Source of the DNA: JBBQTQ01 sp038213135
GTDB lineage: Bacteria > Actinomycetota > Thermoleophilia > Gaiellales > Gaiellaceae
Assembly (NCBI GenBank): GCA_038213135.1
Contig: JBBQTQ010000085.1
Coordinates: 1 to 10,841, forward strand
DNA: 10,841 bases
Reading direction: 5' to 3'
Shown here: positions 1-6,011 of the stretch, piece after piece
Layout: each line of letters begins with the position of its first letter
Numbering within the stretch: position 1 is the first letter of the stretch
Made by a program: the position numbers and the translations under genes
Notes under the pieces: generated by a model
Told to the model about the DNA's origin: nothing
The model's input: only the letters and a program-made list of their open reading frames with translations
Databases searched by the model: none

Positions 1-69
1 CTGCCCGTCCCGATACAACCGCACCGCCTCGAGCCGAAACTCCGGCGACCACTTCGACGGACGACCCAT
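1..69 (-). CDS. IS3-family transposase OrfA, N-terminal fragment cut by window edge
   Basis: Only the first 23 codons are visible. They read MGRPSKWSPEFRLEAVRL followed by YRDGQ, the typical start of an IS3-family OrfA. This part is the helix-turn-helix DNA-binding section that recognises the element's ends. The ATG at 69 is preceded by a good Shine-Dalgarno sequence (AGGAG, about 7 bases upstream), so the start is well supported. The catalytic DDE protein, normally made from orfB by a -1 frameshift, would lie left of the window. Whether the element is intact cannot be judged from this fragment. Confidence 0.75.
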   Translation of the reverse strand, partial: MGRPSKWSPEFRLEAVRLYRDGQ

Positions 70-110
70 CACTGACTCCTCTCCGACGCCAACGGCGCCA
101 ACTATCAAGG

Positions 111-135
111 TGTCAACAGAACCGGGTCAAGTTCA
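111..135 (-). repeat. Candidate terminal inverted repeat of the IS3-family element
   Basis: On the minus strand this stretch begins TGAACTTGACCCGG and ends TGTTGACA, upstream of the OrfA leader. Position, TG terminus and length are as expected for an IS3 inverted repeat. The partner repeat is outside the window, so this remains an inference. Confidence 0.45.
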
Positions 136-154
136 AGTTCACAGGAACGCTGCA

Positions 155-1894
155 CTAGCACGGCCTCTGCCCATGCAACTCGATCACTCCGAAGTCCGGC
201 GTCGCAAGCTCTGGCCTGGGCACGACTCGCCAGCACGCCGCGCCGCCGAGGCGCAGCGTCCCAGGTCGCGTGACGCCGACGGCCTCAGGCCCCGCGTAGT
301 AGCGAGGGACCAGTCCTTTTGCCGCGATGTCGCGCAGCTCGACGTCCGCGAGGAAGCGATACGGGTAGGCGGGCGTGTACGAGACGAAGTGCTCGACCTC
401 CCCCAGATAACGGACATCACCGACGGGCGCGTAGTCGGAGGTGAGGATGATCTCCCTCGGTCGATGGAGCACACGCACAGCGAGTCGCTGGTACTCCGCG
501 CTGACTCGTTCGTCGTGCGCAGCCTGGTCGAGCGCGGCCGGCAGGTACTGGAACTGCGGGATCAGCACGTAGGCGACCAGGAGGGCCACGAGGACGCCCC
601 CGATTCGCGGCCCGAGTCGACGAAACAGCCAGACCGCCGCAGGCACGGCGAGGACATACGCGGGCGCGTAGTAGCGGGTCGTGCTGAGCCGCGCCGCGGC
701 CAGGACCGCGAGCGCGAGGGCGCCGGAGAACCAGATCGCCGGCAGCGGATTCCGGCGGAACGCGCCGACGACGGCGGCGATGGCCGCGATTGCGAAGACG
801 ACGGCCGCCTGCTTCAACGGGGAGGTCGTGAACTGGCTCCAGGTGACGGGGAACGCCTGCAGTCCCGCGTTGACACCGCGGCCGAGCAGGCCGTCGCGCA
901 TGGTCACGAGCATGTTCAGGCCGTCGTCGAGAAGAAAGGTGACGGGTATCGCGACGCCCAGCGCCAGCCCGATCGCCACGAGCGCATAGAACGGGTCGAG
1001 GAGGCGCTCGAGCCGCCGATCGAGCTTCGGCGCGAGCCAGGAGAGCAATGCGTAGCCGCCGATCACGCCGACGACCTCCAACAGCAGGTTCCTTTCGTCG
1101 CTCGAGGGGATGAACGGCAGGCGCGTCCGGTTGGAGATCGCCGCAAGGGCGATCCAGACGAGTGCGAGCAGCGCGAACAGCACCCGACTCCGGCGAAGAG
1201 CCGCCCCGAGCCGCGCCTTGAGCTCGCCGACCCAGCCGCCCTCCGGATGGCCCACGGCGACTGCCAGCACCAACGGCGGCAGAAGCCCGATCGCATGGAT
1301 CTTTTCCGTCAACGCAAGCCCGAGCACGACCGCAGCCGCGAGGAAGGCGAGGGCGTCGCGTCGCTGCCAGGCTCGCGTGAGCAAGAAGGCGACGAGCAGG
1401 CAGAAGATGCAGAGCAGCACGTCCGGGCGGCTCTGGATCGAGTCCGCCTGGTGGTCGGGCGCGGCGAGCCACAGCAATCCGCAGGCAGAGGCCCAGACCC
1501 AGTGCCCGAACAGCCTCAGCCCGACGAAGAACGAGGCGATCGCCCCGACGAAGAAGAGGAGGATCGCCCAGGTGCGGAACACCGGGCGTGTCGCGTCCAA
1601 GTTCAGGAGGTGCGCGTCCGCAAACTGCCTCACGTTCGTGCCGTTTGCGACCCGGTGATACGCGGCCTGGAGACCGTAGGTCGCGGCGAGCAGCTCCTGG
1701 GTCGGCATCCCCGGGTGCGCCAGCAGGTTCGTGTGGCGACCCGCTGCGATGTTGAGAGCCGACGCGGTGTACGTGCCGTCGGCATCTCCGTAGAACCACC
1801 ACGGAGCTCCGATCGGCTGGGCGGCGACGACGATGGCCGTCACGGCCAGGGTCGCCACGAAAGCTGCGACGGTCAGGGCGCGATCCGGCAGCAA
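155..1894 (-). CDS. GT39-like polytopic membrane glycosyltransferase
   Basis: The 579-residue protein is strongly hydrophobic, with many predicted membrane spans. It resembles the GT-C fold (GT39/PMT/ArnT-like) enzymes that move sugars from polyprenyl-phosphate carriers at the outer face of the membrane. After the first span (about residues 7-26), an exterior loop carries GDADGTYTASALN (36-48). The acidic residues Asp37 and Asp39 sit where this superfamily places its catalytic acid. An HPGMPTQ segment follows (60-66), and TEKIHAIG occurs near 196-203. The donor and acceptor cannot be read from the sequence. It starts with TTG at 1894, because no better start exists before the acs stop 19 bases upstream, and no clear Shine-Dalgarno is seen. 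It is probably transcribed with acs, although no functional link between the two is evident. The gene ends next to the insertion sequence and looks complete. Confidence 0.72.
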   Translation of the reverse strand: MLPDRALTVAAFVATLAVTAIVVAAQPIGAPWWFYGDADGTYTASALNIAAGRHTNLLAHPGMPTQELLAATYGLQAAYHRVANGTNVRQFADAHLLNLDATRPVFRTWAILLFFVGAIASFFVGLRLFGHWVWASACGLLWLAAPDHQADSIQSRPDVLLCIFCLLVAFLLTRAWQRRDALAFLAAAVVLGLALTEKIHAIGLLPPLVLAVAVGHPEGGWVGELKARLGAALRRSRVLFALLALVWIALAAISNRTRLPFIPSSDERNLLLEVVGVIGGYALLSWLAPKLDRRLERLLDPFYALVAIGLALGVAIPVTFLLDDGLNMLVTMRDGLLGRGVNAGLQAFPVTWSQFTTSPLKQAAVVFAIAAIAAVVGAFRRNPLPAIWFSGALALAVLAAARLSTTRYYAPAYVLAVPAAVWLFRRLGPRIGGVLVALLVAYVLIPQFQYLPAALDQAAHDERVSAEYQRLAVRVLHRPREIILTSDYAPVGDVRYLGEVEHFVSYTPAYPYRFLADVELRDIAAKGLVPRYYAGPEAVGVTRPGTLRLGGAACWRVVPRPELATPDFGVIELHGQRPC

Positions 1895-1913
1895 CGCCCG
1901 GAGGTTCCGGTCG

Positions 1914-3857
1914 CTACTCGTCGGAGCTGCCGGCAGTTGCGCGCTCCTTGATCTCCTCGACGACCGTCGGGTCGGCCAGGGTCGTCGTGTCGCCGAGGGG
2001 CCGCTCCTCCGCCACGTCCCGGAGCAGCCGCCTCATGATTTTGCCGCTGCGGGTCTTCGGGAGCTCGGGTGTGAAGACGATGTTCGCCGGCTTCGCGATC
2101 GGGCCGATCTTGTGGCCAACGTGCTCGCGGAGCTCCTCGAGCTTCTCGACCGAGCCCTCCTTGCCACCCTTCAGGCTGACGTAGGCGACGATCGCCTGGC
2201 CGGTCAGGGCGTCGGCGCGGCCGCAGACCGCCGCCTCGGCCACCTCGGGGTGGTCGACCAGCGCGCTCTCGACCTCGATCGTCGAGATCCGGTGGCCGGA
2301 GACGTTCATCACATCGTCGACCCGCCCGAGCAGCCAGAAGTCGCCGTCCTCGTCGATCCGTGCGCCGTTGCCCGCGAAGTAGACGTCGCCGTAGCGGCTC
2401 CAATAAGTCTCCCGGAAGCGCTCGTCGTCGTTGTGGATCCCCCGCAGCATCGCCGGCCAGGGGCGGCGCAGCACGAGATAGCCACCGCCACCGGGCCCGA
2501 CTTCCCCACCTTCCGCGTCGTAGACAGCAGCGTCGACGCCCGGAAACGGCCTCGTCGCCGAGCCCGGCTTCGCGGTCGTCACCCCCGGCAGCGGCGTGAT
2601 CATGATCATCCCGGTCTCGGTCTGCCACCACGTATCGACGACGGGACAGCGTTCGCCGCCGATGTGCTCGCGGTACCACATCCAGGCCTCCGGATTGATC
2701 GGCTCGCCGACCGAGCCGAGCAGGCGCAGCGAGCTCAAATCGTGCTTCTGCGCGTGCTCCGGCCCCCACTTCATGTGTGCGCGAATCGCGGTCGGCGCGG
2801 TGTAGAGGATGTCGACCTTGTAGCGCTCGACGATCTCCCACCAGCGCTCCGCGTTCGGGAAGTTCGGGACGCCCTCGTAGATGACCCCGGTCGCGCCGTT
2901 GCAGAGCGGCCCGTAGACGATGTAGCTGTGACCGGTCACCCAGCCGATGTCTGCCGCGCACCAGTAGACCGAGTCGGGCTTCAAGTCGAAGATGTAGTGG
3001 TGCGTCGTCGCGACGCCGACGAGGTAACCGGCTGTCGTGTGGACGATCCCCTTCGGCTTGGCGGTGGTGCCGCTCGTGTAGAGCAGGTAGAGCAGATCCT
3101 CTGCGTCCATCGGCTCGCAGGGACACGTCCCAGGGCCTGTCCCTAGGTCGTGCCACCAAAGGTCACGTCCCTCGCGCATCTCCACCTGGCCGCCCGTCCG
3201 GCGAAGCACGATCGAGCGCTTCACGCCAGGGCATGACTCGAGCGCCTCGTCGGCGTTGCGCTTCAAGGGCACCGCCTTGCCGGCGCGCCAGCCCTCGTCC
3301 TGGGTAATCAGCAGCTCGCAGCCCATGTCGTTGATCCGATCCGACAGCGAGTCCGCGGAGAAGCCGCCGAAGATCACGGTGTGAGGCGCGCCGAGCCGTG
3401 CGCAGGCGAGCATCGCCACGGGCAACTCCGGGACCATGCCCATGTAGATGGCGACGGGTGTCCCCTTGCGCACACCGAGCTCCTTCAGCGCGCTCGCCAG
3501 GGCAACGATGTCCGCGAGGAGTTGCGAGAACGTGATCTCGCGGCGCTCTCCCTCGGGCTCGCCCTCCCAGTAGTAGGCGACCTTGTCGCCGCGCCCGGCC
3601 TCGACGTGCCGGTCGACGCAGTTGAAGCAGACGTTGAGCTGCCCGCCGAGATACCACTTGGCATAAGGCGGCTCCCATTCGTAGAGCCGTTCGAACGGTC
3701 GGAACCAGGAGACGCGCTCGCGTCCCTCGTTCGTCCAGAGCTCCTCGAAGTCGCGCGAGTAGATGTCCGGCTGCGCGTTCGCCTGCGCCGCGAACTCAGC
3801 CGGCGGCGGGTAACGGCGCTCTTCGAAGAAGAGCGTGTCGATCGTGCTGGTCACCAC
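1914..3857 (-). CDS. acs: Acetyl-CoA synthetase (AMP-forming)
   Basis: This cytoplasmic enzyme converts acetate, ATP and CoA to acetyl-CoA, AMP and pyrophosphate through an acetyl-AMP intermediate. The 647-residue length is standard for the family. Visible motifs, in order, are the ATP-binding loop YTSGTTAKPKG (260-270), VDTWWQTETG (407-416), GRVDDVMNVSGHRIST (511-526, the hinge and acyl-AMP region) and PKTRSGKIMRR (600-610). Lys606 of the last motif is the catalytic lysine, which is reversibly acetylated in characterised homologues. Two points are unusual. The ATP loop has Ala where most Acs proteins have Gly, and residues about 238-247 (GTGPGTCPC region) are encoded by a copy of a palindromic repeat. 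The start is probably GTG at 3857 or 3854. No Shine-Dalgarno is visible because a 27-base palindrome lies directly upstream. The gene reads in the same direction as the upstream peptidase and the downstream glycosyltransferase. Confidence 0.96.
   Translation of the reverse strand: MVTSTIDTLFFEERRYPPPAEFAAQANAQPDIYSRDFEELWTNEGRERVSWFRPFERLYEWEPPYAKWYLGGQLNVCFNCVDRHVEAGRGDKVAYYWEGEPEGERREITFSQLLADIVALASALKELGVRKGTPVAIYMGMVPELPVAMLACARLGAPHTVIFGGFSADSLSDRINDMGCELLITQDEGWRAGKAVPLKRNADEALESCPGVKRSIVLRRTGGQVEMREGRDLWWHDLGTGPGTCPCEPMDAEDLLYLLYTSGTTAKPKGIVHTTAGYLVGVATTHHYIFDLKPDSVYWCAADIGWVTGHSYIVYGPLCNGATGVIYEGVPNFPNAERWWEIVERYKVDILYTAPTAIRAHMKWGPEHAQKHDLSSLRLLGSVGEPINPEAWMWYREHIGGERCPVVDTWWQTETGMIMITPLPGVTTAKPGSATRPFPGVDAAVYDAEGGEVGPGGGGYLVLRRPWPAMLRGIHNDDERFRETYWSRYGDVYFAGNGARIDEDGDFWLLGRVDDVMNVSGHRISTIEVESALVDHPEVAEAAVCGRADALTGQAIVAYVSLKGGKEGSVEKLEELREHVGHKIGPIAKPANIVFTPELPKTRSGKIMRRLLRDVAEERPLGDTTTLADPTVVEEIKERATAGSSDE
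3119..3144. repeat. Palindromic repeat copy inside acs
   Basis: AGGGACA (3119-3125) and TGTCCCT (3138-3144) are perfectly inverted. The interior, read on the minus strand, gives GGCCCTGGGACG. The element resembles the intergenic copy at 3861-3887, sharing the AGGGCCTGTCCC core. It lies in frame within acs and encodes about residues 238-247. Confidence 0.6.
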
Positions 3858-3860
3858 GGA

Positions 3861-3887
3861 GGGGACAGGCCCGCAGGGCCTGTCCCC
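3861..3887. repeat. Palindromic repeat with perfect 12-bp arms upstream of acs
   Basis: GGGGACAGGCCC (3861-3872) and GGGCCTGTCCCC (3876-3887) are perfect inverted repeats around a 3-base loop GCA. They form a very stable hairpin in the 61-base gap between the peptidase stop and the acs start. The form resembles REP-type elements. It ends only 3 bases from the acs GTG, so it could affect translation, or it could act as a processing or attenuation point between the two genes. No T-run follows it, so a classic intrinsic terminator is unlikely. Confidence 0.75.
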
Positions 3888-3918
3888 AGATCTCGCCGAG
3901 AGGAGACGGCTATCCGCA

Positions 3919-5055
3919 CTACGGGGCCAGGTCGTACGGGTAGTCCGTGAGATTCTCGACGCCGCTCTCCGTGACGACCAGGATGTCCTCGAGCCGGCAG
4001 CCGCCGAAGCTCGGCCGGTAGAGGCCCGGCTCGATCGTGATCACGTCGCCGGCGACCATCGGGTTGCCGGTCGAGAGGCCGAGGTTCGGTTCCTCGTGCA
4101 CCTCGAGGCCGACGCCGTGGCCGAGCCCGTGGATGAAGCCCTCCTCGAGCGTCTCGCCCAGGTCCTTGTTCAGTTGCGTCTTGTAGCCGTGCTCCATGAA
4201 CAGCTCGCAGGTGCCTCGGAACACCAAATTGCCCTCCGCGCCGGCCTTGCACGCCGCGATCGCCTCGTGGAGGGCCCGCTTGCAGAGCCGGTGGAACTCG
4301 ACAAGGTCCTCGGGCGGCTCGCCCACGCAGAACGTGCGGGTCATGTCCGAATGGCAGCCGGTTTCGCGGTCGCGCGGCCACAGGTCGACGATGATCGGCT
4401 CACGCGGTGCGATTGGGCCGGAGCCGAGCTCGTGGCCGACGGCGCTCTGCGGACCGTGGGAAACGATGAACTCGTCGGCGACGGCGTCGTGCTCGTTGAA
4501 GACCTCGTTGACGCGCTGCTTCACGCGCTCGACCGTCAAGGGCTCGCCGTCGAGCACGAGCTCCTCGCCACTCGCGTCCGAGCGCCGGAGCAGGTCGCGG
4601 ATCGCGTCCATCGCCGCCTCACACGCGCGCTGCGCGCGCCTGATGCCCTCGATCTCCTCCTCGTTCTTCACACGCCGCCGGAGCGAGAACTGCTGCCGGT
4701 CGACGGTCAGCTCGACCCCGCTCGCGCGCAGGTGGTCGGCGAGCTCGACGGGGAAGCCCGGCGGAACCGTCGCCTGCTTGACGCCGAGGACGCCGCAGCC
4801 TCGCTCGGCGAGGTGGAGGTACAGCTTTTCGCGATGGACGCCCTGAGCCAGCAGCTCCTCCCAGCCGAGCTCGTCCCAGGAGAGCACGCCCATGTTCGGC
4901 AGCTCGCGCACGCGCGGGACCTCGAGCGAGCTGATCACGACGTGCCGCTTGCCGTTCTGCTCGATGTAGAGGAAGCCGTCCGGAATCGTCAGCGGCACCT
5001 CGTGCCGCATTTCCGGGGAGCGGGTCGTGTCGCCGAAGATCAGGACGTCCGGCAC
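3919..5055 (-). CDS. M24-family metallopeptidase, Xaa-Pro aminopeptidase type
   Basis: The 378-residue protein has the two-domain layout of Xaa-Pro peptidases: a creatinase-like N-terminal domain (about 1-125) and a pita-bread catalytic domain (about 130-370). All five dinuclear metal ligands can be assigned: Asp224 in IIVDLWP, Asp237 in CHSDMTRTF, His313 in HGLGHGVGLEVHEEP, Glu342 in ITIEPGLY and Glu356 in CRLEDILVV. It should remove N-terminal residues before proline or cleave Xaa-Pro dipeptides in the cytoplasm, recycling peptides. Sequence alone does not separate aminopeptidase P from prolidase. The GTG at 5055 is the only usable start, because an in-frame stop lies 24 bases upstream of it and no other start codon intervenes. 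No Shine-Dalgarno is present, and a TAGGAT box 8 bases upstream suggests a leaderless transcript. It is followed by acs in the same direction. Confidence 0.88.
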   Translation of the reverse strand: MPDVLIFGDTTRSPEMRHEVPLTIPDGFLYIEQNGKRHVVISSLEVPRVRELPNMGVLSWDELGWEELLAQGVHREKLYLHLAERGCGVLGVKQATVPPGFPVELADHLRASGVELTVDRQQFSLRRRVKNEEEIEGIRRAQRACEAAMDAIRDLLRRSDASGEELVLDGEPLTVERVKQRVNEVFNEHDAVADEFIVSHGPQSAVGHELGSGPIAPREPIIVDLWPRDRETGCHSDMTRTFCVGEPPEDLVEFHRLCKRALHEAIAACKAGAEGNLVFRGTCELFMEHGYKTQLNKDLGETLEEGFIHGLGHGVGLEVHEEPNLGLSTGNPMVAGDVITIEPGLYRPSFGGCRLEDILVVTESGVENLTDYPYDLAP

Positions 5056-5063
5056 GGCCGCGA

Positions 5064-5069
5064 ATCCTA
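5064..5069 (-). promoter_or_regulatory. Candidate -10 box (TAGGAT) for the M24 peptidase gene
   Basis: TAGGAT fits the actinobacterial TANNNT -10 pattern and ends 8 bases before the GTG start. That would place transcription initiation at or next to the start codon. No convincing -35 box is visible. Confidence 0.3.
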
Positions 5070-5139
5070 TGCCATCACTTCATTGTGTCTCGACCGGGAC
5101 GCCGGCGGCTCGCGCCAGTTCCGCCTGCGGCCCGTCGCG

Positions 5140-5153
5140 CGTGTGGTCACACG
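5140..5153. repeat. Short inverted repeat in the divergent intergenic region
   Basis: CGTGTG and CACACG are separated by GT, between the divergent peptidase and nucleotidyltransferase-cassette genes. It could be an operator, but it is short and may be chance. Apart from this and the two -10 candidates, nothing clear is seen in 5056-5222. Confidence 0.25.
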
Positions 5154-5210
5154 TAGCTCTCCGCACGCGCTACCGGACGGCCGCGGACCGTGACGGTGAA
5201 CGTCTCTCCG

Positions 5211-5216
5211 TAGACT
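5211..5216 (+). promoter_or_regulatory. Candidate -10 box (TAGACT) for the 90-residue gene
   Basis: TAGACT matches TANNNT and ends 6 bases before the GTG at 5223, the spacing expected for a leaderless transcript. No Shine-Dalgarno is present. A TGACGG at 5191 is a weak and rather close -35 candidate. Confidence 0.38.
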
Positions 5217-5222
5217 TCGACC

Positions 5223-5495
5223 GTGGAGCATGCACTCCCCGGACGCGATTTGATCGCTAAGGGACTCGCCGATCTCGCCCAGGGTGCGCAGACGGCAGAA
5301 GCTCTGCTCGTCTCGATCGGCGCATCACGGTTAAGCGCACTCGGACTGCCCGTCAACGCCGCAGTTCCGAATCCGGAGCAGCGCCTCTATCAGAGGCTCG
5401 CCTCCGAGAACCCCGGGGCAGCGCACTCTCGCTACAACGCGCTCGTCCGCCGTCTGGTCAGCTACGAACGTGCCGCCGAGTGCGCGAGGACGTAG
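5223..5495 (+). CDS. Conserved-looking small protein of unknown family, partner of nucleotidyltransferase
   Basis: I do not recognise a named domain in this 90-residue protein. It looks like a soluble helical protein: no signal peptide or membrane span, a helical N-terminal half (LIAKGLADLAQGAQTAEALL, about 10-29), a short proline-containing turn (about 38-50), and a C-terminal half rich in Arg, Tyr and Leu (SRYNALVRRLVSYERA, about 69-84). Its last 16 bases overlap the start of the nucleotidyltransferase gene, so the two are almost certainly co-translated. That arrangement suggests an antitoxin or obligate-partner role, which is inferred from position only. GTG at 5223 is chosen because a TANNNT box stands 6 bases upstream. 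ATG-type starts are absent near this end. Confidence 0.6.
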   Translation: MEHALPGRDLIAKGLADLAQGAQTAEALLVSIGASRLSALGLPVNAAVPNPEQRLYQRLASENPGAAHSRYNALVRRLVSYERAAECART

Positions 5496-6001
5496 ACGCC
5501 GGCCGCATCCGCCTCTTCATGCGGGCGGTCGGCGCAGCAGCTTTGCAGGAGGGTGACTGCTACCTCGTAGGCGGGACGACGGCGGTCCTGATCGGGTGGC
5601 GCACGACAACTGTCGACGTGGACATCAAGCTCGACCCCGAGCAGGACGAGGTCTTGCGCGCGCTCCCTGGGATCAAGGACGAGCTGCAGATCAACGTCGA
5701 ACTGGCGAGTCCCGGAGACTTCATTCCTCTTCCCGCCGGCTGGCAGGAGCGAAGCCCGAGCATCGCTCGCGAGGGGCGCCTCACGTTTCGGCACTTCGAC
5801 CCCTATTCGCAGGCGCTGTCCAAGCTGGAGCGGGCACACCAGCAGGACCTGGAAGACGTGACAGCGATGACCGAGCGAGGCCTGATCGAGGGAGCGCAGC
5901 TCGAAGCGATGTTCGACGAGATCGAGCCGCAGCTCTACCGCTTTCCGGCAATCCACCCAGCCTCGTTTCGAGAACGCGTCGAGGCAGCGGCCCGGCGGTA
6001 G
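5480..6001 (+). CDS. DUF6036-like nucleotidyltransferase
   Basis: The 173-residue protein has the minimal nucleotidyltransferase signature. LVGGTTAVLIGWRTTTVDVDI (about 29-49) carries the GG pair (31-32) and the DxD metal-binding acids Asp46 and Asp48. INVELASPGDFIPLP (71-85) may provide the third acidic residue. The later YSQALSKLERAHQQDLED (about 109-126) contains the Lys/Arg and acidic residues common to the AbiEii/DUF6036 type. Relatives include toxins of type IV-like systems that modify tRNA or other targets, but many DUF6036 proteins are uncharacterised and the substrate here is unknown. The GTG at 5480 overlaps the previous gene by 16 bases. An ATG at residue 14 is possible, but it would remove the helix that normally precedes the GG motif. 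The amidohydrolase gene begins 10 bases downstream. Confidence 0.72.
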   Translation: MREDVDAGRIRLFMRAVGAAALQEGDCYLVGGTTAVLIGWRTTTVDVDIKLDPEQDEVLRALPGIKDELQINVELASPGDFIPLPAGWQERSPSIAREGRLTFRHFDPYSQALSKLERAHQQDLEDVTAMTERGLIEGAQLEAMFDEIEPQLYRFPAIHPASFRERVEAAARR

Positions 6002-6011
6002 CCTCCACTTC

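Larger units (their letters stand above)
1..135 (-). mobile_element. IS3-family insertion sequence, one end only
   Basis: The left edge carries the beginning of an IS3-type transposase gene, its leader and a plausible terminal repeat. Read on the minus strand, the candidate terminus begins TGAACTTGACCCGG and runs inward from about 135. IS3 elements start with TG and end with CA, which fits. The exact end is uncertain because AAGTTCAAGTTCA repeats the terminal motif, so the boundary could be 135 or about 141. The rest of the element lies outside the window, so the second inverted repeat and the target duplication cannot be checked. It sits about 13-20 bases past the stop codon of the glycosyltransferase gene, so it appears not to have broken that gene. 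Confidence 0.55.

Noticed and set aside
110..1951. Long plus-strand open frame opposite the glycosyltransferase gene
   Set aside because: Its translation is dominated by Arg, Asp, Glu and Gly without any recognisable motif, the typical antisense shadow of a GC-rich gene. The minus-strand frame has clear membrane segments and family motifs.
1833..3146. Plus-strand open frame opposite acs
   Set aside because: No family motif, and acs on the other strand is certain with all its catalytic motifs. It is a codon-bias shadow.
3861..3887. Hairpin as an intrinsic terminator of the peptidase gene
   Set aside because: No run of T follows on the minus strand, and the next gene begins 3 bases later. A repeat-type palindrome with related sequence inside acs explains it better.
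3835..5193. Plus-strand open frame opposite the M24 peptidase
   Set aside because: No recognisable domain, while all five metal ligands of the peptidase are visible on the minus strand.
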